This document shows, in pieces, positions 51,746 through 61,230 of a stretch of DNA of 64,000 nucleotides. Below the pieces are notes generated by a model. It was not told the DNA's origin. It saw nothing but the letters and a program-made list of their open reading frames with translations, and did no database searches. Position numbers and translations under genes: made by a program. The stretch lies in contig NZ_JNKZ01000004.1 in assembly GCF_000702265.1 (NCBI RefSeq), forward strand, positions 1-64,000, read 5' to 3'. Numbering within the stretch: the first letter of the stretch is position 1; each line of letters opens with the position of its first letter. Origin of the DNA: Butyrivibrio sp. NC2002 (GTDB lineage: Bacteria > Bacillota > Clostridia > Lachnospirales > Lachnospiraceae).

Positions 51746-53285
51746 TGGACTCAAGCTTATCAAGGATAACACTTATGCCATATGCGCCAAAAGGCATAAG
51801 GCACATATAATATCTGATAATATAACGGGATGATCCTTCCCATATCTGATGGAACAACATTCCGCCAAATACAAATAGTATTAAAAGCGCTTGCGGCAAC
51901 GTAAAGCGCTTATTTTTTATTGTGCTTATGCTGTAGATCACTACGCCCAGATAGATAAGGAAGTGCTGAATATCCATTATCATCTGAAAAATTTTCGACC
52001 ACACTCCGTATACGATCGATCTTGCAAAGTGCGATTTAGTATCAGAATGTCTAAGCGAGAGTTCAAAATTCCTGATTGAAACAAAGGTCGGATCTGCCCA
52101 CTGAGACAGGAATTTTCTTAGGTAAAATCTGCACATGTGAAGAGGTCTTGCCTTAAACTCTGCTATTCTCTCAGATATGGCGGTCTTTGCTGCCTCATCG
52201 GTTTTTTCATAGTCATAATCATTTTCTTCATATGAATTACGATTATAGCCGTTATACCAGCCCCATTCGCCTTCTCCCTCCTGCATGGCCATCGCAAAAT
52301 AGGTGGACTTGGGAACTCCCTGAGGGTATGATTCAAGTCCTGCTTTTTTAGCATATATATTGCCTGCAGCTTTTAAGGGAATAAGTGCAGCTGCAAAAAG
52401 CAGTATTATAATAAGGAGTGCAGAAACATAGCTTTTTCTATTTTCACGTTCCTTTTTATCAGCTTCTGCGACTAGTAACATATCATTTAATACGTCAACC
52501 ACAAGAAGGATCACCATTGCAATAAGCGCAATATACAGATTAGTCTTCAAATAGCACGCAAGGCCAAGATAAACTCCCGCATATATTCCAAAACGGATAT
52601 GCTTCTTCTTAAGGTACATGACTTCATAGTAAAGAGCCATGATTCCCGGCGCAAATGACCACACATCGTTATAAACATAAGTGGAATATGAAAAAAGAAA
52701 AAACATCATCACGGACAAAATCAGGTATATATTGCATACTCTTTCATCCTCAAACAGTTCGCATGTCACCTTATACAGATAAACAACGCACAGACCAATC
52801 GAAAGCAGGTTTATAATCTGATATACAAAGTAGTTGCTATCACCAAATAATCTGCCTATCAGCTGCCCGATCGACACATATCCAATCTGGAAAGGATAGA
52901 TATACAAATATCCTCCCTTATAGAGACTATCGTAAATGCCATTATTAAAATCATTGATAATGTTATCAAGAAGCAATCCATCAGTAACAGCTTTTGCTCT
53001 TGCAGCTATCACTATGATAAGACAAAAAAGAATTTCCAAAAAAAATACAATATATGCTCTTTTCCCGGGCTTAAAGCTCCTGAGAAAATAAGCCAGCGCA
53101 AAAAAAATGAAGATTCCTGCAAACAAAGCAATATAATTCTGAGACCCAAACCTGGGAAGATCTGCTCCCTGGTCTGTATCATAGTAGACAGTTGTCAAAA
53201 AAGAGCAAACCAGAATAACGAAGCTTAATAGAGTAAACGGCACAAAGAAGATATACGAAAGTCGACGAAAGAGTTTATGCATCAT
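51711..53285 (-). CDS. GT-C type membrane glycosyltransferase
   Basis: A 524-aa polytopic protein with about eleven helices. The first outer loop (YYDTDQGADLPRFGSQ) and the later NDFNNGIYDSLYKGGYLYIY are like those of GT39/GT83-type mannosyltransferases in Firmicutes, with a large loop at about 330-420. The start at 53285 is preceded by AGAAGGG; an upstream TTG would give nine more residues. The gene overlaps the upstream GT-C gene by 11 nt, so they are coupled. Sugar and acceptor are unknown. Confidence 0.78.
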   Translation of the reverse strand: MMHKLFRRLSYIFFVPFTLLSFVILVCSFLTTVYYDTDQGADLPRFGSQNYIALFAGIFIFFALAYFLRSFKPGKRAYIVFFLEILFCLIIVIAARAKAVTDGLLLDNIINDFNNGIYDSLYKGGYLYIYPFQIGYVSIGQLIGRLFGDSNYFVYQIINLLSIGLCVVYLYKVTCELFEDERVCNIYLILSVMMFFLFSYSTYVYNDVWSFAPGIMALYYEVMYLKKKHIRFGIYAGVYLGLACYLKTNLYIALIAMVILLVVDVLNDMLLVAEADKKERENRKSYVSALLIIILLFAAALIPLKAAGNIYAKKAGLESYPQGVPKSTYFAMAMQEGEGEWGWYNGYNRNSYEENDYDYEKTDEAAKTAISERIAEFKARPLHMCRFYLRKFLSQWADPTFVSIRNFELSLRHSDTKSHFARSIVYGVWSKIFQMIMDIQHFLIYLGVVIYSISTIKNKRFTLPQALLILFVFGGMLFHQIWEGSSRYIIRYYMCLMPFGAYGISVILDKLESIILKKQQRNYR

Positions 53286-54504
53286 ATTTGGATACCCTTC
53301 TGATAAAATCAATCGTTATTATTACAAATGCCGCAATTTCAAGGATTGAAACAAATACCATGGATACTTCTTTTTGCCCGAACAAGACGATTATATATAC
53401 AAGCATTGAATTGAAATTCATAACAAATGCTGCCCACATATTCTTCCTTATGATCGCTACAAAAAGCGCAGTTGCAAGGAGTACGACAGCGTAGTCATAT
53501 CTCTCATGCATTCCCGGAAGGATCATGCAACATGTCCAGGATGAAAAGACTGCCAGATAAAGGATGTTTTCTTTTGTCTTCAAAAATCCCTTATGTTTAT
53601 AAACAAATACAGCAAGAAATACCATAACAGCCGCAAACAGCAAAAGTCCCGGAGTTTTAAGTACCTCATCAAAATTGTCCAAGCCGAAATTATAGAAATT
53701 AGGGTAATATGACACAAGTCCGTACCCTTCTGTCGATACCTCCTGAGTCTGTGACAGATATGCAAAATAAGTAGCACGAAGCCCTCTGTGCAGAAGTACG
53801 CAGGGAAGTCCCAGTACAAAATAGATAACCGGTATCCAAAAGAACTCAAGGATTGAGAACTTCCTCTTAACCATATAAATTATCAAAAACAGGGGTATGA
53901 AAAATATCGCCTGAAGTTTAAATCCAAAAGATATTGCCAGAAATACGAAAGCCCATCTGTATTCTTCACTTAAAAGCTTATATAACGCGATAACCAGAAA
54001 TACAACATATATCGCGTCGCACTGCTTCCACAATGAGCCATTCCATACAACAAAAGGAAGGTACAATGTAAGGATCGGAACATAAAGTGATAAGAGCTGA
54101 GCTTTCCTGTCTTCTTTACCATTCTCCTTAAGGATAACGTTTATTATTTTTCCAACATAAAATGCAGTAATGAATTCTGCTATCATGGAGAATATAGTGA
54201 GCGGAATATATGGCTCGCAGTCAAATAGAGAGCATATAGCATACATCACATTAAAGGGAACATAGTAATCCCCGATCGTTGTAGATAATCCGCCTATGAT
54301 CCCAAGTCTCTTATACTCCAAAACCCAGGGCAGATAATAAGATTCGTAGTCGGGTGACAATGAAGTCTGTGGCATAAGCATTATTCTTATTGCAACTGCA
54401 ACAATAACAAGTATAGCGGCTGCAATTTTATCCAGATGATTGTCTATCAGAAAAAATATCCCATTATCTATTATGTTATTTTTATTGTCCCTGTTTTGAC
54501 TCAT
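53275..54504 (-). CDS. GT-C mannosyltransferase-like membrane protein
   Basis: A 409-aa protein with about ten helices. The first outer loop has SPDYESYYLPW (50-60) and a later loop ends MHERYDYAV (about 340-348). The two motifs (acidic first loop and HERYDY) are characteristic of GT-C mannosyl- and glucosyl-transferases using polyprenyl-phosphate donors (ALG6/PIG-M-like pattern). WNGSLWKQCDAIYVVF is also typical. It sits in a run of four membrane GT genes on the minus strand and overlaps the next by 11 nt. Confidence 0.82.
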   Translation of the reverse strand: MSQNRDNKNNIIDNGIFFLIDNHLDKIAAAILVIVAVAIRIMLMPQTSLSPDYESYYLPWVLEYKRLGIIGGLSTTIGDYYVPFNVMYAICSLFDCEPYIPLTIFSMIAEFITAFYVGKIINVILKENGKEDRKAQLLSLYVPILTLYLPFVVWNGSLWKQCDAIYVVFLVIALYKLLSEEYRWAFVFLAISFGFKLQAIFFIPLFLIIYMVKRKFSILEFFWIPVIYFVLGLPCVLLHRGLRATYFAYLSQTQEVSTEGYGLVSYYPNFYNFGLDNFDEVLKTPGLLLFAAVMVFLAVFVYKHKGFLKTKENILYLAVFSSWTCCMILPGMHERYDYAVVLLATALFVAIIRKNMWAAFVMNFNSMLVYIIVLFGQKEVSMVFVSILEIAAFVIITIDFIRRVSKYDA

Positions 54505-54528
54505 AAGCCTCGGGATTCCTCCGTTTAA

Positions 54529-56166
54529 TTATTTGTCCGTTTTTTCAAGAACTACTGATTTTTTATGATAATATTCAGCTACCGCCTTATTAAGCCAATC
54601 CTTCTTATCCTCAGTGACATCTGAGAAAAACAACAATTCAGGCTTAACAGAAAATTCGATAAGCTTTGCCTTGGATACATTGTCATCCTTAAGTACTGAT
54701 AACCTGTCATAAAACTCTTTGTTGTATTTATAAGCTTTTCCGTTTACCACATCACAGATTGCCGAGCTTGTTACATAAAAATGATGATCAACCTTCACAG
54801 AAAGGCCGCTTCCTATCACAAACAAGGCACATGCAATTATTATGACTCTTGAAGCATTTTTGCCAACATAGCCGTCATATATGATGCTTGCAAGCTTGCG
54901 TTTTTCTTTTTCTTCATCCGTTATCTTGCCGGAAAAAGAAACCTGGCATCTAACCCAGCCGCATGCATATCCTATGGTTAGAACAAGAAGCAGCATCGAC
55001 TGCATATAGAAAATACCCACTATTCTTCCCGCCTCTATATTTCCTGTTGCGTAAAGAGGAGGTGTGATATTGGCTGCAGCAAGAAGGAATGCAAATACCG
55101 TAAACAGAACAGGATGCCCAAAGCTGTAGTATTTCTTTATCCTCCCCGCAGCTTTCCACATAAGAGGAACCATGATTATGATAAGCACTATGACGGGCCA
55201 GGAAAGCCATGTTCCCAGCATATGCTCCATAGTGTAGTAGATAGACATAAGTACAGCTTTGACAGGTGACATTGCGCTTTGTGCTGCTCTGTTCTTATTT
55301 CCCGGAGCTATTACCGACAGAACAAATCCTATGATCATAAATACCGAAGGTGTCACAACTTTTGAAAGAGCTCTGAGTGTTTTAGCTGCCGATACGATTG
55401 GATTCTTATATAACAGGCTCTCAGATTCTGTGTTTTTATCCATAATCATATTAATTGCACTGATAAGGAGAATACAAAACGAAAGAATTGCCAGGCTAAG
55501 AGCAGTCATATAATTAGCCCCGCCAAGAAGAAATCCGAGCACGCAAGCACAAGCAAAATGAAGCTGCGGCCTTTCCTCAGAACTTGCAATTCTTATGAGA
55601 AGCCCTGTCCACAAAAGTCCCATTCCAAACATAAACATATAGTTTATTGCACCACTATACCAGTAGAAGCTCTCAACTCTTGCAAGTCCATGTGGCATGC
55701 ACTGAACAAGTAAAAAGAACACGAGACTTGTAATGCATCCTGTAAGATCTGTGCCAAGCCTTAGGGCATTACTGATAAGCTGCCTCAGAAAATACCAAAG
55801 ACCTAGCGCAAGGATCAGAAGCACAGCAAAGCTTCCGAGAAAATAAAGCCTCTCTCCAAATACTGACGGAGCAAGAGCCGTAAGCATATCTGAAAAGAAA
55901 TATCCGGTCCAGTTCATGTAATACCATATTCCCATATATATACCGTAGAAAATAGTGTATAACACGTTTCCCGAACCAAGAAAGGCTTCATGAACCTCAA
56001 AAGACATACTGAAATCGTCAGCCGAGGGAACATTATAAACAGCTATGACAAGCATAGGAATTACTGCAAGCACATTTATTGCAAAGAAAATCTTCCTCAG
56101 ATTTCTAAGTCTAATAGCACCTGCTATGTTTAGTTTTTTCTTGTATGATGCGTTATCTTCTGTCAT
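54529..56166 (-). CDS. DUF6056-like GT-C membrane protein
   Basis: A 545-aa polytopic protein (about thirteen helices). VPSADDFSMSFE (46-57) in the first outer loop is the hallmark I associate with DUF6056, glucosyltransferase GtrII-like proteins; the DD pair (50-51) is the likely catalytic site. Two cytosolic or outer loops (about 250-275 and 410-430) and a 60-residue soluble tail complete it. It is flanked by a GT-C gene and by the DegT aminotransferase gene, suggesting that it adds a side-branch sugar, possibly the amino or uronic sugar made by the two following enzymes. That link is inferred. Confidence 0.75.
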   Translation of the reverse strand: MTEDNASYKKKLNIAGAIRLRNLRKIFFAINVLAVIPMLVIAVYNVPSADDFSMSFEVHEAFLGSGNVLYTIFYGIYMGIWYYMNWTGYFFSDMLTALAPSVFGERLYFLGSFAVLLILALGLWYFLRQLISNALRLGTDLTGCITSLVFFLLVQCMPHGLARVESFYWYSGAINYMFMFGMGLLWTGLLIRIASSEERPQLHFACACVLGFLLGGANYMTALSLAILSFCILLISAINMIMDKNTESESLLYKNPIVSAAKTLRALSKVVTPSVFMIIGFVLSVIAPGNKNRAAQSAMSPVKAVLMSIYYTMEHMLGTWLSWPVIVLIIIMVPLMWKAAGRIKKYYSFGHPVLFTVFAFLLAAANITPPLYATGNIEAGRIVGIFYMQSMLLLVLTIGYACGWVRCQVSFSGKITDEEKEKRKLASIIYDGYVGKNASRVIIIACALFVIGSGLSVKVDHHFYVTSSAICDVVNGKAYKYNKEFYDRLSVLKDDNVSKAKLIEFSVKPELLFFSDVTEDKKDWLNKAVAEYYHKKSVVLEKTDK

Positions 56167-56189
56167 CCCCTCATCCCCGGCACAATCAA

Positions 56190-57293
56190 TTATTTCTTAA
56201 AATTATTTATAGCGCTTATCACATAATCTATTTCATCATCTGTCATACCACAGTAGATGGGAAGTGATAAAACTTCATCCGCATAGTTCTCAGTGATAGG
56301 CAACACACCCCGCTTTAATCCGAGATATCCGTAAGCCTCTGATAAGTGAGGCGGGATCGGATAATGAATAATAGTTGTTATGTTTTTATCAGCAAGATAG
56401 GCCATAAGCTCATCCCTGTATTTGGGAACTCTTATTACATACTGATGCCATACGCAGCTTGATCCATCTGCCACTTCAGGTTTTATGACAAGAGTGTTAT
56501 CTATACCCTTAGCATATTTTGAAGCAATAGATGCTCTCTCATCATTTATCTCGTTTATGTATTTCAGTTTTACTCTAAGGAGTCCCGCCTGCATCTCATC
56601 AAGTCTTGAGTTGGCACCAACAACCATGTTGTGGTATCTCTTCTCACTGCCGTAGTTGCGGTATATCTTCATAAGTCTTGCAAGCTCTGGATCATTGCAG
56701 GTTATGGCACCGGCATCTCCAAAGGCTCCCAGATTCTTGGAAGGATAGAACGAAAAACAGCCGATATCTCCAAAGCTTCCTGTCATCTTATCGCCAAATT
56801 TGGCGCCATGTGACTGTGCACAATCCTCCACAAGTCTGAGGCCAAACTTTTTGCACAGATCTACGACTTTGTCCATGCGGGCAGCCTGTCCGTAGAGATG
56901 AACGACAAGAATAGCCTTTGTTTTATCAGTTATTTTTTCCTCGATCTTGTCTACGTCTATCTGATAATATTTATCAGGCTCAACAAATACAGGCGTTGCT
57001 CCGTTTATGGTAATCCCCATAACACTTGCTATGTATGTATTACCCTGAACGATGACCTCGTCGCCTTCTCCTATTCCCAGTACCTTAAATGCAAGCCAAA
57101 GCGCATCTAGACCGCTCGCAAGTCCGACACTGTATCTGCAGCCGACATAATCCGCAAATTCTTTTTCGAAGTTCTCTACTTCTTTTCCGAGTATGTACCA
57201 GCCTGAACGAAGGACTTCAAGCGCCTTGTTCTCATACTCTTTCTGATGTCGCATGAACCCTCTGTCCATGCGGCTCTGCATAATCTTATCCAT
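56190..57293 (-). CDS. DegT/DnrJ/EryC1 family sugar aminotransferase
   Basis: A 367-aa PLP-dependent enzyme that converts a nucleotide keto-sugar to an amino sugar. The PLP lysine is K186 in [14 protein letters not shown]; upstream EDCAQSHGA (156-164), VEDC and NTYIASVMG complete the cofactor site. [20 protein letters not shown] is characteristic of QdtB/FdtB-like aminotransferases acting on dTDP-3-keto-6-deoxyhexoses. With RfbA and RfbB encoded nearby, a dTDP-3-amino-3,6-dideoxyhexose is conceivable, but no 3,4-ketoisomerase gene was seen. It begins 6 nt after the epimerase stop. Confidence 0.92.
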   Translation of the reverse strand: MDKIMQSRMDRGFMRHQKEYENKALEVLRSGWYILGKEVENFEKEFADYVGCRYSVGLASGLDALWLAFKVLGIGEGDEVIVQGNTYIASVMGITINGATPVFVEPDKYYQIDVDKIEEKITDKTKAILVVHLYGQAARMDKVVDLCKKFGLRLVEDCAQSHGAKFGDKMTGSFGDIGCFSFYPSKNLGAFGDAGAITCNDPELARLMKIYRNYGSEKRYHNMVVGANSRLDEMQAGLLRVKLKYINEINDERASIASKYAKGIDNTLVIKPEVADGSSCVWHQYVIRVPKYRDELMAYLADKNITTIIHYPIPPHLSEAYGYLGLKRGVLPITENYADEVLSLPIYCGMTDDEIDYVISAINNFKK

Positions 57294-57299
57294 TGAATA

Positions 57300-58358
57300 T
57301 CACTCGCTATCTCTTCTCTTTACATATCCGGCATACCAGTCAACAAAGCGGTGAATACCTACTTCAAGTGGTGTATCGGGTTTAAAGTCAAAGTCGTTCA
57401 TCAGATCGTCAACGTCCGCAAATGTAGCTTCCACATCACCCGGCTGCATAGGAAGAAGCTCTCTGTGTGCTTCAAAATCAAAATCCTTAGGAAGAACATC
57501 ATGAGCAACAAGCTCCTGCTGAAGCAGGTCAACGAAGTGCATAAGGTTCTCAGGATTGTGGTTTCCGATGTTATAAACCTTATATCTGTTACCCTTCTCA
57601 TCTTCGTCGGGTTTATGCTGCATTACATTAACAACACCTGTTACGATATCGTCAACATAGGTGAAGTCTCTCTTACAGTTGCCATAGTTGAATATCTGAA
57701 TTTTTTCTCCTCTAAGAAGCTTATCAGCAAAGAGGAAAAGAGCCATATCGGGTCTTCCCATAGGTCCGTAAACTGTAAAGAATCTAAGACCTGTAGTAGC
57801 CATTCCGTACAGATTGCTATATGAATAAGCAAAAAGCTCATTTGATTTCTTGGTTGCCGCATAAAGTGAAAGAGGATGATCCACCTGATCCTTTGTGCTG
57901 AATGGAAGCTTGGTATTTCCGCCATATACACTTGAGCTTGAAGCATATACAAGATGCTCTACCTTAGGCTCTGAATGTCTGCATGCCTCCAGAATATTGT
58001 AAAATCCGATTACATTAGCTTCGATATAAGCTCCGGGATTTTCAATTGAATATCTGACACCAGCCTGAGCAGCAAGGTTTACTACTACATGAGGCTTATA
58101 TTTTGCAAAAGTCTCATCAACCTGAGCCTTATCTGCAATATCGCCCTTTACAAAAATAAAGCTGTCATATTTTGAAAGCTTATCAAGTCTTTCGTACTTT
58201 AAACGAACATCATAATAATCATTTACATTGTCATATCCAACAACTGTTATGCCTTCAAATTCATTTAAAAGTCTCTCTGCAAGGTGTGATCCGATAAATC
58301 CTGCCGCACCTGTGATGAGAACTGTTTTACCTGTTAACACTACATTCTTTTCTTTCAT
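57300..58358 (-). CDS. UDP-glucuronate 4-epimerase-like NAD-dependent epimerase
   Basis: A 352-aa extended SDR enzyme. NAD-binding TGAAGFIGSH (16-25), DNVNDYYDVRLKYERL (43-58), active-site YAATK (166-170) and LRFFTVYGPMGRPDMALF mark the UDP-glucuronate 4-epimerase branch (CapI/WbtF), which makes UDP-galacturonate from UDP-glucuronate. No UDP-glucose dehydrogenase is in the window, so UDP-glucuronate must come from elsewhere. It is the first gene of the minus-strand set leading to the aminotransferase and GT-C genes, divergent from wzx. Its presence suggests a uronic acid in one of the glycans. Confidence 0.9.
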   Translation of the reverse strand: MKEKNVVLTGKTVLITGAAGFIGSHLAERLLNEFEGITVVGYDNVNDYYDVRLKYERLDKLSKYDSFIFVKGDIADKAQVDETFAKYKPHVVVNLAAQAGVRYSIENPGAYIEANVIGFYNILEACRHSEPKVEHLVYASSSSVYGGNTKLPFSTKDQVDHPLSLYAATKKSNELFAYSYSNLYGMATTGLRFFTVYGPMGRPDMALFLFADKLLRGEKIQIFNYGNCKRDFTYVDDIVTGVVNVMQHKPDEDEKGNRYKVYNIGNHNPENLMHFVDLLQQELVAHDVLPKDFDFEAHRELLPMQPGDVEATFADVDDLMNDFDFKPDTPLEVGIHRFVDWYAGYVKRRDSE

Positions 58359-58500
58359 GATAAAAATCCTTTCATGTTCTCGATTTTATACATCTCTTCT
58401 TTTATAATATAATGATGTATACGGATTAGTCTGCTCCTAAACAGTAGCTCATATAATCCCTCAATATATAATAGTAAAAAACACCTTGGAGGTCAATTTG

Positions 58501-60036
58501 ATGGGCAGAGTCAAACTCGCCGCTAAAAATATAACATTCGGCTACATCGGTCAGCTCGCAACTGCGCTGATGTCCTTTATCCTAAGAACAATCTTTGTAT
58601 TCAAGCTATCCGATACCCTGCTTGGAGTAAACGCATTATACAGCAATATACTATCACTTTTGTCAATGGCTGAGCTCGGAATAGGAACAGCTCTTAATTT
58701 CAGCCTATATGCACCTGTTGCCAAAAAAGATACTGAAAAAATAAAGTCCTACATGCAGATGTACAGAAAGGCCTACCACACGATTGCGATGGTAGTTGCT
58801 GTGATAGGACTTATTCTCACACCATTTCTTAAATACCTTGTTAAAAATCCCGGTCAGACAACCACAAGAGACCTTACTCTTTATTATCTGATCTTTTTGT
58901 TCAACACTGTCAGCACCTATTTTGTAGCTTATAAATACAGCCTTGTTAACGCGGAGCAAAAAAACTACATTCAGACCAACATAAATACACTTACCAAGGT
59001 AATAACTGTATTTTTCCAGATCATAGTGCTCCTTGTAATGCCAAACTTCTACCTTTATCTTCTGACAGATGCCATTGTGCAGCTTATCCAGAAGATATTT
59101 GTAAGCAGATACCTTGATAAGCTCTATCCGTATCTCACAGACAAGCAGGTCACTCCGCTCTCTGCCAAAGAGCACTCTGAAGTATGGCGTAAGACCAAGG
59201 CACTTGTCATGCACAAGGTAGGTGACGTTGCAAGGCTTCAGACCGATACGCTCATCATTTCCTCATTTATAGAAGTTGCAGTTGCCGGTGTTGTAGACAA
59301 CTACACTCTCGTAACCGGCACCATTGCTAACTTTGTGAACATCATATTTAATTCAGTCATATCAAGTTTTGGCAATCTTATTGCTACCGAGAACAAAAAG
59401 AAGCAGTATCAGCTCTTTAAAGTATATCGGTTTTTCGCATCGTGGGTGTACGGTTTTACAGCTACAGGCTTTTTCATCATGCTACAGCCCCTTATTTACC
59501 TCTGGATAGTGACAAGACTTGGCAGCTCATGGATGCTTCCTACACTTGCAGTTTACCTGTTTATAACTGATTACTACTTTAAAGGCGACCGCATTGTACT
59601 ATCCAACTTCAAGACCGCTGCAGGTGTATTTGAGCAGGATAAATATCTGGCTCTCATACAGGGCGTAGTAAACCTGATAATATCTATCGCCCTCGTTCAA
59701 AAGATAGGACTTGCGGGCATTTATATCGGTACAGTTGTATCCGGACTCATCGCCAATATCACAAAGCCCATAATAATCTACCATGTCTGCTTTGACGTTA
59801 ATGCATGGTCCTATTTCAAAGACAGCGCAAAATACATATTAACCGAAATTGTCATGATAGGAATCCTTTATTTTATCAGCACCTATGTACTTAAAAACAT
59901 AACCATTCCCTCTTTTATACTGATGGGAATAATTGTTACAATCGTATATAACCTCACCTTCTGGATTGTTTTCCACAAATCCGATGAATATGAGTATTTA
60001 TATGGCATTATAAAAAGCAAATTATCCCGGAAATAA
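58501..60036 (+). CDS. Wzx-type lipopolysaccharide/capsule flippase
   Basis: A 511-aa member of the polysaccharide transport (MOP) superfamily with about fourteen helices. The start MGRVKLAAKNITFGYIGQL and the stretch LSMAELGIGTALNFSLYAPVA are typical for Firmicutes Wzx-like proteins that flip undecaprenyl-linked repeat units outward. The ATG at 58501 is chosen because TTGGAGG precedes it by 8 nt; the frame opens five codons earlier with TTG. A GH105-like gene follows 24 nt downstream in the same unit. A Wzy-like polymerase is at 33976-35181. Confidence 0.88.
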   Translation: MGRVKLAAKNITFGYIGQLATALMSFILRTIFVFKLSDTLLGVNALYSNILSLLSMAELGIGTALNFSLYAPVAKKDTEKIKSYMQMYRKAYHTIAMVVAVIGLILTPFLKYLVKNPGQTTTRDLTLYYLIFLFNTVSTYFVAYKYSLVNAEQKNYIQTNINTLTKVITVFFQIIVLLVMPNFYLYLLTDAIVQLIQKIFVSRYLDKLYPYLTDKQVTPLSAKEHSEVWRKTKALVMHKVGDVARLQTDTLIISSFIEVAVAGVVDNYTLVTGTIANFVNIIFNSVISSFGNLIATENKKKQYQLFKVYRFFASWVYGFTATGFFIMLQPLIYLWIVTRLGSSWMLPTLAVYLFITDYYFKGDRIVLSNFKTAAGVFEQDKYLALIQGVVNLIISIALVQKIGLAGIYIGTVVSGLIANITKPIIIYHVCFDVNAWSYFKDSAKYILTEIVMIGILYFISTYVLKNITIPSFILMGIIVTIVYNLTFWIVFHKSDEYEYLYGIIKSKLSRK

Positions 60037-60060
60037 TATAACTAGAAAGGCTTACTTACT

Positions 60061-61152
60061 ATGGATATGGAACTCATGATAAAAATCGCATCTAAGGATT
60101 TAGATAAAATAAAAAAGCCCGGTCTTAAGGCATCCCTTAAAGAAACAGCAAAGAAAGCCATGGGCAAAAATGTCGCTTCTTCCGACCTCCTCTTTTGGCC
60201 GTCAGGACTTTTGCTCCTTGGATTGTCCGAGTGTGCACTAAGAGACAATACAGATCCGCATCTGACATCAGCTGCCAAGGAACTTGCTCTTGCATCTGCA
60301 TCAGATTATATAAAAAACTGGAAAGACCAAACCGGTGAAAAAATATCATTTGTCGATGATGCTCTCTCCGGAGTAGCCATGATAAATCTATTTGCCAGAA
60401 CCGGACAAGAAGATTTCATGCAATCTGCAACAAAGATTGCCACCTTTCTTCACCGCGCTCCTAAAAACATTGAAGAAAGCATTATCTATAATCCCAAAGC
60501 CGGCAATGACTACATTTTTGCGGATGGCGCAGGTCAAAGTGCCATGTTTTTATCTTATTACGGATTTATATTCCACAAAACATCCGCAACAAAGCTTTCT
60601 GCAAAGCAGCTCCTTAATTACTACAATCACGGCATAGATAAAACCACCGGTCTTCCATATCATGCATTTTCACTCGGAGAAGCCAAAAAACTCGGACTCC
60701 TTGGATGGGGTCGTGCTATGGGATGGCTCCTTATGGGTTATTCAGAATATGTCGCCACTATGAAGATTACAGGAAACAAAGAAGAAGACCATATAAATAA
60801 TATAATCCTATCCCAGTATAAGAATCTCGTATACACAACCCTAAGCTATCAGCGACTTGATGGTGGCTTTTCATGGCTTCTTCCCGCTGTTGAAGGAGAG
60901 CCCGACACCTCCGCCACAGCCATGATCGGATATGCCATCGCTCTCTCACTAGCATTTGATCTTCTCCCCGAAGATGGATCAAAGATCAGGCAGGCACTAT
61001 TACGTATGAAGGACTTTATCCTAAACCATACAAAAAACGGCCAGGTCAACCAGGCACTTTCGTCCTGCGAAGATCTGGCCGTCCACAGACAGATTTATGG
61101 GCATTTCCCATGGGGACAGGGAGCTGCACTTGCATTTTTGTGTAATCTGTAA
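60061..61152 (+). CDS. GH88/GH105-type unsaturated glucuronyl/galacturonyl hydrolase
   Basis: A 363-aa (alpha/alpha)6-barrel enzyme. FVDDALSG (98-104) and FADGAGQ (153-159) hold the two aspartates used by YteR/GH105 enzymes; GWGRAMGWLLMG (215-226) and DTSATAM are also family features. These enzymes hydrate and remove the unsaturated uronic acid left by polysaccharide lyases. There is no signal peptide, so it works in the cytosol. It is cotranscribed with the flippase gene and faces a uronate epimerase gene, so it may act on uronate-containing lipid-linked or recycled oligosaccharides rather than on pectin. A perfect terminator overlaps its stop. Confidence 0.87.
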   Translation: MDMELMIKIASKDLDKIKKPGLKASLKETAKKAMGKNVASSDLLFWPSGLLLLGLSECALRDNTDPHLTSAAKELALASASDYIKNWKDQTGEKISFVDDALSGVAMINLFARTGQEDFMQSATKIATFLHRAPKNIEESIIYNPKAGNDYIFADGAGQSAMFLSYYGFIFHKTSATKLSAKQLLNYYNHGIDKTTGLPYHAFSLGEAKKLGLLGWGRAMGWLLMGYSEYVATMKITGNKEEDHINNIILSQYKNLVYTTLSYQRLDGGFSWLLPAVEGEPDTSATAMIGYAIALSLAFDLLPEDGSKIRQALLRMKDFILNHTKNGQVNQALSSCEDLAVHRQIYGHFPWGQGAALAFLCNL

Positions 61153-61174
61153 TATCAAAACAGATTACATTTTT
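61141..61174 (+). terminator. Terminator overlapping the GH105-type gene stop
   Basis: Perfect 10-bp stem TGTAATCTGT/ACAGATTACA (61141-61150 with 61160-61169) and TTTTT (61170-61174). The left arm is the last coding triplets. Confidence 0.9.
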
Positions 61175-61230
61175 AATAAGGCTCATCATAAGTGTCTTGC
61201 CAAACCATCTATGCCTGGTAAAAGTTGCAA

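Noticed and set aside
58359..58500. Divergent promoters between the epimerase and wzx genes
   Set aside because: Several TATAAT-like sites exist, but none has a convincing -35 at proper spacing, so no specific promoter is called.
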